The position numbers were made by a program, and so were the translations under genes. Below, one piece after another: positions 1-10,819 of a stretch of 64,000 nucleotides of DNA. The notes beneath the pieces are model-generated. The model worked only from the letters and a program-made list of their open reading frames with translations. It did not search any database and was not told the origin of the DNA. Positions within the stretch are counted from its first letter, which is position 1. Each line of letters begins with the position of its first letter. Origin of the DNA: Gigantopelta aegis (taxonomy: Eukaryota > Mollusca > Gastropoda > Neomphalida > Peltospiridae); contig NC_054699.1 in assembly GCF_016097555.1 (NCBI RefSeq), positions 3,422,539-3,486,538 of the forward strand, written 5' to 3'.

Positions 1-1230
1 CAATCATATTTATTTAAATTTCTTGATAAATATACCGAGGTGGGACCTAGCTAATTGTCATTCAGTTCTGTTAACAATCAGTTTTATTTACATTTCTTGA
101 TAAATATACAGAGGTGGGACCTAGCTAATTGTCATTCAATTCTGTTAACTATCAGTTTTATTTAATTTTCTTGATAAATATACAGAGGCGGGACGTAGCT
201 AATTGTGATTCAATTCTGTTAACAATCATATTTATTTAAATTTCTTGATAAATATACAGAGGCGGGACGTAGCTAATTGTCATTCAGTTCTGTTAACAAT
301 CATATTTATTTACATTTCTTGATAAATATACAGAGGTGGGACCTAGCTAATTGTCATTCAATTCTGTTAACTATCAGTTTTATTTAATTTTCTTGATAAA
401 TATACAGAGGCGGGACGTAGCTAATTGTCTTTCAATTCTGTTAACATTCAGTTTTATTTAATTTTCTTGATAAATATACAGAGCCGGGACGTAGCTAATT
501 GTCATTCAATTCTGTTAACAATCAGTTTTATTTAATTTTCTTGATAAATATACAGTGGCGGGACGTAGCTAATTGTCATTCAATTCTCTTAACAATCATT
601 TTTATTTAATTTTCTTGATAAATATACAGAGACGGGACGTAGCTAATTGTCATTCAATTCTGTTAACAATCAGTTTTATTTAATTTTCTTGATAAATATA
701 TAAAGGCGGGACGTAGCTAATTGTGAATCAATTCTGTTAACAATCAGTTTTATTTAATTTTCTTGATAAATATACAGAGGCGGGACGTAGCTAATTGTCT
801 TTCAATTCTGTTAACAATCAGTTTTATTTAATTTTCTTGATAAATATACAGTGGCGGGACGTAGCTAATTGTCATTCAATTCTCTTAACAATCATTTTTA
901 TTTAATTTTCTTGATAAATATACAGAGGCGGGACGTAGCTAATTGTCATTCAATTCTGTTAACAATCAGTTTTATTTAATTTTCTTGATAAATATATAAA
1001 GGCGGGACGTAGCTAATTGTGAATCAATTCTGTTAATAATCATATTTATTTGATTCAATTCTGTTAATAATCATATTTATTTAATTTTCTTGATAAATAT
1101 ACAGAGGCGGGACGTAGCTAATTGTCATTCAGTTCTGTTAACAATCAGTTTTATTTAATTTTCTTGATAAATATACAGAGGCGGGACGTAGCTAATTGTG
1201 ATTCAGTTCTCTTAACAATCAGTTTTATTT
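1..1230. repeat. 74-bp tandem satellite, about 16 copies
   Basis: The unit is about 74 bp, and its landmark 'gcgggacgtagctaattgt' recurs at about 41, 117, 191, 264, 337, 412, 486, 560, 635, 708, 782, 856, 929, 1002, 1108 and 1182. The 106-bp gap between 1002 and 1108 holds a small internal duplication of 'gattcaattctgttaataat'. The array starts before the window, so its full size is unknown. The leftmost copies carry 'gtgggacctagc' and the others 'gcgggacgtagc', so copies have diverged into subtypes. No coding function is seen. Confidence 0.95.
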
Positions 1231-1484
1231 TATGTAAAAAGGTTTATTTTTTGTATAATTCTATGTACAATTTAATACTAGAGTCTAGAACCACAACAGT
1301 ATTGAGTATTTAAAAAAAACATTAAATGGTAAATTGTAAAACATACGTTGCCCATTCCGTAAAGGTAAAACCACTCCCTTATTCTGAATATTTAATTTGT
1401 GATGTTCAAACTGTTGACAGCGAGTCATGGTTGCATGCCCTTGCGGCTCTATCACACCTTTTTGTGCACAGTGTATTGAATAAG

Positions 1485-1487
<3 letters not shown>

Positions 1488-1551
<64 letters not shown>
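1488..1551. repeat. (TA)n microsatellite
   Basis: About 60 bp of uninterrupted TA. The Tyr/Ile ORFs across it on both strands are artefacts of the dinucleotide. Confidence 0.95.
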
Positions 1552-1554
<3 letters not shown>

Positions 1555-1991
1555 CAGTGTCTGCGCTTAACTTTTTTTTTTTAGTTGCCATCCAGGCAAG
1601 TGGTGACAGCACTTTCACTTGCCCGGTTCTATTTTCACTTGCCCGAATAATATTTGTCACGAATTATGCACGTGTTAGAACACGAGCTACGCACGTGTTA
1701 GGTTTGCGAAATCGCTTAGCGTTTCATATTAAATTAGATAATAGGATTATATAATTCCCGATTATATAATTTCCAACAAACAAAGATGCTTGCGTTCACA
1801 ACACGTTAAGCACTGGTATAACCGACACAACCCCTTCCTCCCCCCACCCCATCTCAATGAAATAATAATTATTTAAAAAAAACCTAAAATATAATGTTCA
1901 GTGGATACGATCTATGACGTGTACACATAACCAGGGCTGAATCTTGTCGACATGAATTTGTGCCCAATTTTACATGCCACTTAACTTACCT
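1552..1991. other. non-coding, no element recognised
   Basis: AT-rich spacer. It contains two close copies of 'ttcacttgcccg' (about 1614-1645) and two of 'cacgtgttag' (about 1670-1702), but no ORF with coding character. Confidence 0.5.
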
Positions 1992-2160
1992 TACACCTAT
2001 TCTTATATTGGGCATATGTTTATATGTAAAAGCAGACCTACACTTTTTCATGGTGCAAAGTAGGCTACATAGCTGTACTTTTATTTATTTATTAATTATT
2101 GATTTAAAAAAAAAAAAAAAATCGGTCGCCAGGCGGGCAACCTTACTGTGGGTTTTCAGT
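1992..2160 (+). repeat. dispersed repeat, copy 1 (inverted copy at 53286-53455)
   Basis: The stretch from 'cttatattgggcatatgttt' through 'gcaaagtaggctacatagc' and the A-run to 'atcggtcgccaggcgggcaa' reappears in reverse complement at 53286-53455 with few changes. The adjacent 'gtcgcccg/gtcgccag' motifs may belong to the same element. Its class is unknown. Confidence 0.75.
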
Positions 2161-2899
2161 CGCCCGTCGTCGTTTTCAGTCGCCAGGGGCGATCGGGCGA
2201 CCGTTAACAACTGAAATTACATCTTGAATACAGTTTATTATTTAGAATAGGTTTCTGTATATCGAACGTGTTTCCAAATATTTGTAGTACATGTAACACA
2301 AATTTCGTTTTATTTCCTAGAAAAAGAAATTCGTACGTAAGAAATTATTGGAGGTAAAGTATAGTTTGGGATATCAACAAAGATTAGGATAACACAAAAC
2401 ACATTATATATACAAACACTGAGATTTTAAGGAAGAAACTATATTTAATATGTAATTTTATTTGTTAAAAATACTCTGTTAGTTCAAAACATGTTAAATG
2501 GCAGCAAACAATCAGGACAGTCTCTTTAATGTAGATTATTTTGTTCTAAAGACCTTTGGGTTTAGGGTGAAATATTTTTAGAGGTAGAAGATTCAGAATA
2601 AGAAAGCTAGCCGATTCAACTGAATGAGAGACCGAATAGGACAGAATCATCCTAACTTATTTCACTATTGATGTGTGAAGTATTTATTGGATAGGTTTAA
2701 TTACCTCTTCCTTGTAACCAAATCAGGTCGAATGGATATAGGAATAAAATACAGCAACTATATAAGCAACGGATTCTTTTTCCAGATCAGTTAAATAAGA
2801 TATACTTCAACTTCTATCATGTATTGTCTTTATTTTATCACAAGCCTTCTTTAAAATTAGCCAACAGTTCATTTAACAGGGGCGGATTATGCTTTAAGT

Positions 2900-2945
<46 letters not shown>

Positions 2946-3244
2946 GAAACAATATGTAAATGTTTATAATTTGAAATTATACATTTTACGTGGACATCAA
3001 TTTAGATCTACGTGGTGGGGTTGTTGTTTTTTTTAGCCGGGGGGGGGGGGGGGGGGGGTGTCCGTGCAACTGGGAAATCCCCCATAATCCGCCCCTGTTT
3101 AATAATATATTGTAATACAGAGCACTTAATCGCGATATACATTTACACAATGCCCACCCTTAATAACTACGCTTTTGTCATACTTATTTGTCACGAGTTT
3201 GTTTGCGCAGGAAGATATCACGATAACACGTTCGATAAATGACA
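2161..3244. other. non-coding AT-rich spacer with (TG)n and poly-G
   Basis: No gene recognised. It holds a (TG)n tract at about 2903-2943 and a G-run at about 3038-3058. The phrase 'ggggcggattatg' near 2880 and the inverse 'cataatccgcccctg' near 3084-3098 form a short inverted pair around the two microsatellites. Confidence 0.55.
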
Positions 3245-3286
3245 ACCAATAGAAATACGTTAGGCTCAGTTAAGACGGTATAAAAG
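3245..3286 (+). promoter_or_regulatory. CAAT and TATA boxes ahead of the RNase H ORF
   Basis: A 'ccaat' motif (about 3245-3249) and a strong 'tataaaag' TATA box (3279-3286) lie 30-75 bp before the ORF start at 3322. The spacing fits a core promoter with initiation near 3310. A short leader then precedes the ATG, with 'attatg' context. This is inference from motif and spacing only. Confidence 0.5.
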
Positions 3287-3321
3287 GACTGGACAAACGT
3301 TAGTAGGCGGGCTTCAACATT

Positions 3322-4194
3322 ATGCCGAACAAAAGTTTAAAGTTGCCCTCTGATTTCAGAGCAAGTCGACAGAACTCACGTGAGTTTACGTTAGGTGTAT
3401 TTACAAAACCATTAATTAATAATATCAAGTATGTGTCATTTGGTCAGGAGTTGGACATTTTTTCTGAACACTTAACCGATTCGAGAATTGTACCTTTTAT
3501 AACCGAGTTGACATGTAGCAACCCTTTATTATTTTTTAATAAACATTTAAAAATTCAAGATTTAAAAGTTCGTTTCGTTTTGGAATTTACAAATGACAAA
3601 TTCAAAAATTACAACGCTTATTGCATCAGGCTACTGATATACTACACGTACGACTTACTGGTTCAATTTCCTTGCATCGTGAAAATAACTTTAGCAATAG
3701 ACATATTAGCGGTGGACAATCTGCGCTTTATCTGTTTTTACTTCCTTTTCAAAATATATAAGTTAACTATAAAAAAAGGTATTTGCCAAGAACCCCGCTT
3801 GTACTTTCCGGAACTAACTCTTTATACTGATGCTTCAAAACAAGGGTGGGGTGCTTTCCTGGAAAATTGCAAACTTCCATTTGGTGCCAGGTGGCCAGCC
3901 AATGAACGTTATAAAAAATGTACATCAAATTATCGTGAATTGTCGGCAATATCTTATGCTTTGAAATGTGTCCCATGGAACTGTCGTGTAAATATTAAAA
4001 ATGACAATCAATCTGCTGTTAATTATCTTAATGGAACAGCACGTAAAATTTTTCCAGAAATGTTGAAGTTAACTAAAGAAATACATGCCCGGTGTAACAG
4101 TCGAAATATTGAACTTACTGTCGGCTACATTCCAGGCAAACTAAATAAAGCAGATTTTGCATCCCGAAATTTTTCTACTAATGACATTAAATAA
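3322..4194 (+). CDS. RNase H-domain protein, probably retroelement- or virus-derived
   Basis: An intact 290-codon single-exon ORF. Residues about 165-285 form an RNase H fold of the type in DIRS-like and other retroelements. The four expected acidic residues are D170 in LYTDAS, E206 in NYRELSA, D228 in KNDNQSAV and D278 in KADFASR, preceded by the VGYIPGKLNKAD motif. The first 165 residues show no reverse-transcriptase YxDD box and I cannot assign them. They are hydrophobic in places (about residues 105-150). No tyrosine recombinase or integrase is seen nearby. A TATA box precedes the ORF and AATAAA signals follow it, so it looks like a complete transcription unit rather than a truncated element. 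It could be a domesticated retroelement fragment, an endogenised viral gene, or a relic that has kept its frame by chance. Confidence 0.75.
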   Translation: MPNKSLKLPSDFRASRQNSREFTLGVFTKPLINNIKYVSFGQELDIFSEHLTDSRIVPFITELTCSNPLLFFNKHLKIQDLKVRFVLEFTNDKFKNYNAYCIRLLIYYTYDLLVQFPCIVKITLAIDILAVDNLRFICFYFLFKIYKLTIKKGICQEPRLYFPELTLYTDASKQGWGAFLENCKLPFGARWPANERYKKCTSNYRELSAISYALKCVPWNCRVNIKNDNQSAVNYLNGTARKIFPEMLKLTKEIHARCNSRNIELTVGYIPGKLNKADFASRNFSTNDIK

Positions 4195-4337
4195 AAATAT
4201 ATAGTGTCATTTCTTCCCATACGATTTTTATGTCAACGAGTGAAATGGTCTGTTTAGTATTTACATCTGTGTGTATAGTGTATTGTTCTTTTTTCTTGTA
4301 TTTTGTAATTTATGTTTTATAAACTGTATCTTTGCCA

Positions 4338-4500
4338 ATAAAAAATAAAAATAAAGAATTAAAAAAATAAAATAAAAATAAAGAATTAAAAAAATAAAAA
4401 TAAAAATAAAGAATTAAAAAAAATAAAGAATTAAAAAAAAACAAAAAATAAAGAAGTAAAAAAACAAAACAAAGAAAAACTTGAACACTTAAAAACAATA
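4338..4500 (+). terminator. poly(A) signals and A-rich (aataaaaataaagaatt)n tract
   Basis: AATAAA occurs at 4338-4343 and is followed by a degenerate tandem run of 'aataaag aattaaaaa' units. The first copy lies about 145 bp after the RNase H stop and would serve as its polyadenylation signal. The following A-rich repeats may be an expanded, retroposition-like tail. Confidence 0.5.
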
Positions 4501-4514
4501 TTAAAAAAGAAAAG

Positions 4515-4572
4515 AAAGAAATGCTTTATTTAACGACGCACTCAATACATTTTATTTACGGTTATATGAAAA
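4515..4572 (-). mobile_element. SINE-2 3' fragment
   Basis: 'gctttatttaacgacgcactcaatacattttatttacggttatatg' (4523-4568) matches the 3' end of SINE-2 in reverse. Only about 50 bp are left, and it ends in an A-run. Confidence 0.75.
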
Positions 4573-5021
4573 AAAAAAAAAACCCTATTAAAACTTATAC
4601 ACAAACTAAACTAAACTAAATTGTAGATCTACATATTTCATTGCTATGTATATAATAAACTTAAACACTTAAAAAAAAACTTATACACAAACTAAACTAA
4701 ACTAGATCTGTCAACGTGCTCTGAAATCAGGAAAAAGGGGGAAATCATTAAAATTTTGACCCGTTTTGAAAAAATACCGCAGTTTCTTATACGTAATTTA
4801 GAAAGATAAAGTGTGTTTTGTTTAACTCCACGTAATCTAGAAGTGTATTTGGTTAGAATAATTATGGCGAATGGTGTCATTGTTCATTCTTGCGAGGAGA
4901 GCTGTTAGATTCTTCGTCTAAGTGAGTGGTCATGTATGCGGATGGTAAAAGAAATTGTTCACATAATTAGCACAACAGACTCCGTTCGATCATTCTACGC
5001 TCATTCTCAGTTCAGCCAGCG
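4573..5021. other. non-coding spacer
   Basis: A phrase 'aaacttatacacaaactaaactaaact' occurs twice (about 4587-4617 and 4677-4705), a 90-bp direct duplication. There is no ORF with coding character. The last 50 bp become GC-richer as they enter the next ORF. Confidence 0.5.
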
Positions 5022-5138
5022 ATGAAACTAGACGCACTATTATGTGCTCTCGACTTGCCCATGAGGGGGCTTCTCGCCAGCTACGGGAAGCTGTTAGAGT
5101 ACCCCGTCGCTTACACCGGGCAACCGTGACTTTGGTGT

Positions 5139-5801
5139 ATGGCGACGCGGTCCCAGCGAAGACGAGGAGAAGAGGTACAAGGAAGAGGAAACGTGCGCCA
5201 GGGGCGTCTCAGGGGAGAACCAGCGGCGGTCCCTTCTGCGTCGCCGCCCCCACCACGACCAAACCAGCCAGCCCGACAGGAAGCGACCAAGCGACCGACA
5301 GGACCAGCTGAAATGACGCCGCCTTTGGACCAACCTACGTGTGATACAACGCGGCCAACGTCACCTGCTCCAGCTCGTCGTCCGTCCACGTCGAGGCCCC
5401 CACCCACGGAGGACTCCGCTGTGACGACCATGGATGTTGTTGCTGCTAAGCGGAAGGCCATCACTCCCCCGAGTGACCAACCAGCCAAGACACGGCCTTC
5501 CACTGCCACCCGGGACACCTGGCAGCTTGCAGCCGGTAAACTCAGAAGTCAGTACTCTAAGTACTTGGTCGGCGACGTCTCGGACCCGAAAGATCTTCCT
5601 GAAGGCATCGTCGAGGACTCTTTCAAGTCATTTCCGGATGGCAACGAGATCGCCATCCACAAGACAGAGCTACGGGGAACGGGACCGGCACTAGTCGTCA
5701 CGTCACGCCGCGATGGTATTTACCGACAAGCGCTCCTCTGCCATGAGATGGACAACTACACCGTTGTATATGACCGTTCACTTAGACAGAGAATCTATTA
5801 A
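5139..5801 (+). CDS. GC-rich ORF of unknown function, possibly gag-like
   Basis: I do not recognise this 220-codon ORF. Residues 1-35 are Arg/Gln/Gly-rich and basic. Residues about 36-130 are Pro/Thr/Ser-rich and probably disordered. Residues about 130-220 are better ordered in composition (YSKYLVGDVSDP, GTGPALVVTSRRDG) and end DRSLRQRIY. Upstream in the same frame, an ATG at 5022 opens 35 codons (MKLDALLCALDLPMRGLLAS...) and stops at a single TGA (5127-5129), 9 nt before the 5139 ATG. The original protein may therefore have begun at 5022, with the TGA being a disabling mutation or a readthrough site. Base composition is far more GC-rich than the flanks, which suggests a retroposed or transferred coding unit. 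The layout resembles a gag protein, but no zinc knuckle or pol is seen. Confidence 0.5.
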   Translation: MATRSQRRRGEEVQGRGNVRQGRLRGEPAAVPSASPPPPRPNQPARQEATKRPTGPAEMTPPLDQPTCDTTRPTSPAPARRPSTSRPPPTEDSAVTTMDVVAAKRKAITPPSDQPAKTRPSTATRDTWQLAAGKLRSQYSKYLVGDVSDPKDLPEGIVEDSFKSFPDGNEIAIHKTELRGTGPALVVTSRRDGIYRQALLCHEMDNYTVVYDRSLRQRIY

Positions 5802-6160
5802 TCAGTTCTCATCGATCCGATGGATAAAGGAATCATTCGCCACAATTATGATGACAGTTTGTAAACGTTCGGCATAACACTTCAAATTCAATTCCCCCAA
5901 CATCAAACTCGGTATCTTGCTCAAATCTCTCTGGCCTCCCCGCGGCGAGCAAGGGTAACAGTGATATTTTGAATCACTGGCTAACTGGAGAGACTAATAC
6001 AATAACATCAGGGTCCGTGCTTATTTAGAGTCCATACTCCATCTCTAATGACGTCACACGCATACAATTGGTATGGCGTAGTCATGACATTAGTGTCTCA
6101 GACTCTATCAGTCTCGAGTCTAGACTCTAAAAGCTTTATAAGCACCAGGCCAGACGTGTT
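5802..6160. repeat. dispersed element fragment (related to 33085-33575)
   Basis: From about 6015 to 6155 the phrases 'gtgcttat', 'gagtccat/gactcaatctc', 'ggtatggcgtagtcatgaca' and 'ttagtgtctcagactctat' match 33095-33135 and 33520-33570. A short inverted pair 'cagtgat...atcactg' lies at about 5959-5979. The 5802-6010 part holds nothing recognisable. Confidence 0.55.
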
Positions 6161-6189
6161 TTTAAATCAGACTACAAATTACACTGAGT

Positions 6190-6410
6190 GAGTCACTCTC
6201 GCTCTGTCTCTATCTGTCTGTCTCTCTCATATCTACCTCCCTCTCACATATCTACCTCACCCCCCTCTCTCTTTCTCTCTCTCACTCTCTCTCTCTCTCT
6301 CTTTCCTCTTGTCTCTCTCCATCTCTCTTAAATCTTTCTGCCTCTCTCTCTCTCTTCATCTCTCTTCAGTCTTTCTGCCTCTCTCTCTCTCTCTATATAT
6401 ATATAAATCT

Positions 6411-6476
<66 letters not shown>

Positions 6477-6557
6477 TTCTCACTCCTCTCCTCTATCTCT
6501 CCATCTCTCTTCAGTCTTTCTGCCTCTATCCGTCTCTCTCTATCCGTCTCTCTATCC

Positions 6558-6645
<88 letters not shown>
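6190..6645. repeat. (CT)n microsatellite tract
   Basis: About 450 bp of CT repeats interrupted by 'atatat' at about 6394-6406 and by repeated 'catctctcttcagtctttctgcc' phrases (about 6357-6380 and 6500-6525). The phrases show that the tract grew partly by duplication of larger blocks. Confidence 0.9.
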
Positions 6646-7671
6646 TTCTGTGCAGCTGTATATATTTTATACCTGACAGGTAAAATATACATGCATTTGC
6701 AAATTCAAGGTGTAGAGGCACTACAACTAAAAGACTTATTGCTACAATGCGACTAGATAAGCGTGGCCCTTTCTCGGACTGCAAGGATACACGAGTAATA
6801 TTTTGTGACAATAATGTTTGTTGGCGAATTTTTTTTTTATGACAGGTGAGTATTCAGTAAATATGTCTCCCTCTTCCAGTACAGACTAAAACTGATGATA
6901 TAGTAATAGGGGTTTCTGTAATAAAAGGAGGAGAGAATTGGATAAGCCGACTACCTTGACACAAATATTGATATTTACATAGAATTACATTTAGGTTACA
7001 CACAACCATTAATTACTGTATGTTATTCAATACAGTTTCTATGTCAGGATACATTCTGTGAAAAATGCAACAAAATCGGGAGGACTATCCCTTGATAAAT
7101 ATCTAACATTTTCAGTTGCATATTGTTAAAGTATGACTTTAAAATGTTATCACACATATATGTGTTGACATTATGTGTTACCAAAAATATCGAATGATGT
7201 TCTCACCGACTGGTGTGTAAGAAAATGTATTACTATTGCGTATTATTCGTTTTGATATTAATGGAATTTTCCTAACATTTTATTTTTAAGAATAAAATAA
7301 AACTTGTTAACTCCATAGCCTTTCTACTCCTCCAAAGAACTGTCATAGGTCTACGGAGATGATTGAACTCATGAGCGTCACTTGGTAACATGCCCCCCCC
7401 CCCCCCCACACACACACACTTTTGGTGTGGGGGATCAACGTGAAAATGTCCCCCCACTAGAAACCACCCGCATGTTAGACGTGTGGTTTGGGATTCAGTT
7501 TACGAATCTATCCTCACGCTGAATGCACGCAGCTATAATGTTAGAATATTTATTTAATTTTAAAGGCACACGATCACGGATTTAGTGGGCCTTATTTCTC
7601 TAAATATGGATTATAAATGGAAATTACATTCATTTGGAATACCAAACCTAGTTATTTTATGATCCAAAACA

Positions 7672-7672
<1 letters not shown>
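6646..7672. other. non-coding spacer
   Basis: AT-rich with no gene or element recognised. Contains a C-run/(CA)n at about 7391-7420. Confidence 0.55.
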
Positions 7673-7712
<40 letters not shown>

Positions 7713-7713
7713 C
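7673..7713. repeat. (ATT)n microsatellite
   Basis: About 13 ATT units. Confidence 0.95.
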
Positions 7714-7802
7714 AGGCGCGTGTGCATGGAATTTAGCAGGGGAGAAAGTCTAGACGGTTACAACGCTATAGTACGGTGGCTGGGAAAGGACATCACATCA
7801 AA

Positions 7803-7886
7803 TTATTTTTCTCGATCGATCGATTTAATATCTCGATCGATCGACTTTCTATTTCGATCGATTGACTTACTATCTCCATCGATCGA
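7803..7886. repeat. about 21-bp minisatellite rich in ATCGAT
   Basis: Four units of roughly 'tctcgatcgatcgactttata' with 1-3 changes each. The self-complementary ATCGATCGAT core makes each unit palindromic. The 65-codon ORF across it (RSID repeats) follows from the repeat and is not a gene. Confidence 0.8.
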
Positions 7887-8407
7887 CTTTCGAACTCGAG
7901 GCTTTGCGTCAAGATAGGCGACTGGGATACCGTTATAGGTTATACTATACCATATAAAATCCCATAAGCAACAACGTTAACGTTTGTGGTTAAAAACACT
8001 ATATGCAATATATCAACAAAACTATAACATTCATCCATCACATAAATACAGGCCACCACATTTTTCCTTTCTCAAACTGGAGAAGAACTAATCCCCATTC
8101 CCTTTGCCCTACCAATTTGGTCGGGATGAGGTGAGCAGGTATGTATACACTGTACTAAAAGCCACCCACTGTTCACATCTCTCAAGTACACCCACTGTTG
8201 CAATAGCTACGTCAGTATCTGTAGCAGATATCATGATCCATATGTAGCTTTGCTGATATGCATCGAATATGGAGGGGCATGTTGAAGCCCAAAATGTCCC
8301 AAATGGGACATCTTGAGCAGTGCTCGATCCAAGATGTCCTTGGGACATCTTCTTGTATCCTAGAGATGCCATATACTTTTGTTACATTTGCTTAAATCTT
8401 CAAATTG
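7887..8407. other. non-coding spacer
   Basis: No gene seen. 'atgtcccaaatgggacatcttg' (about 8300-8321) and 'agatgtccttgggacatctt' (about 8332-8351) are two adjacent short palindromes, both built from GATGTCCC. Confidence 0.5.
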
Positions 8408-8560
8408 TTTTTTGTTTAACGACACCTCTAGAGCACATTAATGAATTAATAATCGGCTATTGGATGTCAAACAATTGGCAATTCTGACATGTAGTCTTGA
8501 GAGGAAACCTGTCACATTTTGCCATTAGCAGCAAAGGGTCTTTTACATGCACTTCCCAAA
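8408..8560 (-). mobile_element. SINE-1, 3' part
   Basis: Begins 'tttgtttaacgacacc', runs through 'taatcggctattggatgtcaaac' and 'agcaaagggtcttttac', then loses homology before the tRNA-like head. Confidence 0.8.
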
Positions 8561-8935
8561 GATATAACAGACGTAGGGCTCTGGTTACACAATTTAAAAG
8601 CATGTGGACATTTTGAAGCTGTGCCTGCCCAAACGAGTGGGATTTTCGCTCGGTTGCAATCCGTTCGTTTGAAATGGAATACAATGAAGGGTCGATTATC
8701 TGGGTGAAACTATTGAGTTTTCGTATTCCAACCAGTGATTCATGAATGGCATATCATAGGAAATAGTATGAAATATGCTGTGTAAATATGTATGTACTTT
8801 GTATGTACATGTATGTGTGTGCGTGTATCTACTATCTGTGTATATGCATGTATGTATGGATGAATGGATGTAGGCAGGTAGGTGGGTGGTCTGTACGTTA
8901 CGTACGTACCTATGGCTGGATCGATGGATGGTTTA

Positions 8936-9218
8936 AAGTTTGTTTTGTTTAACGACACCACAAGAACATATTAACTGACTTAATAATCATCGGCTAGAGT
9001 TTTAAAGAGGAAACCCGCTATATTTTCCCCACATTAGTAACAAGGGATCTTTTGTATGCACTATCCCATAGACTGGATAGCACATACCACAGTCTTTGAT
9101 ATACAACTCGTGACGCACAGACTGGAACGATAAATAGTCCAATGGGTCCACCGACGAGGATCGATCCTAGACAGACCGCGTATCATGCGAACTATTTACC
9201 ACTGGGCTACGTCCCGTC
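8936..9218 (-). mobile_element. SINE-1, near full length
   Basis: Runs from 'gtttgttttgtttaacgacacc' to a tRNA-like head in reverse: 'gaggatcgatcc' (box B region) and 'taccactgggctacgtccc' (box A region). Both Pol III boxes are recognisable. Flanking 8730-8935 is a degenerate TATG/TGTA-rich stretch. Confidence 0.85.
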
Positions 9219-9425
9219 TCGGTTGGATGGATGCAAGCATGAATACATGTATGTATGTGTGTGTGTCCATGTCTGCCTGTATGTGTATCTGGTTATGTAA
9301 ATGTGTTTGCGTGTGAATATTTAGCTATGTTCCACTTATGGCGATACATTAATGTTGACTTTCACTTATATTTATACGTCTTACCTGTCTAGCATCCCAC
9401 ATGATGATATACCGGTCCATCCCTC

Positions 9426-9751
<326 letters not shown>

Positions 9752-9752
9752 A

Positions 9753-9847
9753 TATCGTCAATATCATATATTAGGAATAAAAGTTGTATTATGTGAGCCA
9801 CTGGCATAATACATTATTTTTACTCCTAATATATGATATTGACGATA
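9753..9847. repeat. hairpin (fold-back) terminus of a dispersed element
   Basis: Arms 9753-9793 and 9805-9847 are inverted copies ('tatcgtcaatatcatatatt' opposed to its complement), with an 11-nt loop. Near-identical arms occur at 61567-61693, and a half copy lies at 36407-36472. Confidence 0.9.
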
Positions 9848-10160
9848 CCGAAACACAGAAGGGTAATATTCTCTTTATTATATAATCTCAAAGTTAATAC
9901 AACGTGTCTTTGTAAACTGCATACACAACTTTAATTCCAATCAGCCTTTACTCGATATTCAAATGAATGAATGGTGCCATGTCTTTTCAAAAGGAATATC
10001 CTTATATTAAAATCAACTAGTACATGACTTTTTTTCCAGAACACTGGATAGTTTTCAATGTAAAGTTGCTCTATTAAGCATTTTTTTGTTTTATGACTAT
10101 GAATGCATACGTCAATTCTGTAGTGTCGCCATAGCACGTTTAGTTACATGACTGTTACAT
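9848..10160 (+). repeat. dispersed element E, copy 1 body
   Basis: 'aatacaacgtgt..tgtaaact', 'gatattcaaatga', 'gaacactggatagttttcaatgt' and 'gactatgaatgcatacgtca' line up in order with the reverse complement of 61260-61566 and with 35570-36240. This copy has no SINE at the position where the 35.9-kb copy has one. Confidence 0.75.
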
Positions 10161-10289
10161 ACATAGATATTAACGCACTGGCGCAAGGGGTAATTATATC
10201 ATTTCTGGCCTCACAAATTGCTACATGCCGTTGCTGGGACTCACAAATTGCAGACTAATCACGATGCGTTCTGAGCTATCCAGACATCA

Positions 10290-10326
10290 ATGTATGTATG
10301 TATGTATGTATGTATGTATGTATGTA

Positions 10327-10376
<50 letters not shown>

Positions 10377-10380
10377 GTGT
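10290..10380. repeat. (TATG)n followed by (TG)n
   Basis: About ten TATG units, then about 45 bp of TG. A T/G homopolymer pair follows at 10400-10420. Confidence 0.95.
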
Positions 10381-10589
10381 GTATATATATTTTTTCCCAC
10401 ATTTTTTTTTTTGGGGGGGGGAGGTCACAACAACATTACAGTATATATTCCCATTATATCATTTTCTATAGGTACTAAATAGACATAACTAATACTATAC
10501 AGTACTTCTGTTATGTTCTAAATAAGTCGTGATAAACAGACCGTCACTTCATCTAAAACGATGTAAAAATACAAAATGTGCCAATAGTA

Positions 10590-10819
10590 TACTGATGGAA
10601 AGAAATAAAGGATCACACAGATAGCAACAAGAAATAATGACTGCATTAAAATCAATTCATACTGTCAGAAGTTGACTGGGAACATATAGGCAGCACATTC
10701 AACACTACAGACATTCAATCCAACATTACAACTTCGTATGAAATACAGACATTACTACGCTAGTTGGGAATTAAATTTGTCTATAATTTGATGTGTTCCT
10801 TTATTTCTTTCCATCGGTA
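10590..10819. mobile_element. Tc1/mariner-like MITE, 230 bp
   Basis: About 30-bp terminal inverted repeats: 'tactgatggaaagaaataaa' on the left, and the complement of 'taccgatggaaagaaataaa' on the right. It is flanked by TA at 10588-10589 and 10820-10821, the target duplication of the Tc1/mariner superfamily. There is no transposase ORF, so it is non-autonomous. Confidence 0.85.

Noticed and set aside
5111-5518. 135-codon minus-strand ORF opposite the GC-rich ORF
   Set aside because: GC-rich DNA has few stop codons on either strand. The plus-strand ORF is longer and has a same-frame upstream extension.
8936-9218. tRNA-like heads of SINEs considered as tRNA genes (also 32262, 38614, 44714, 59232)
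   Set aside because: Pol III box sequences are present, but acceptor and anticodon stems do not pair and each is joined to a SINE body.
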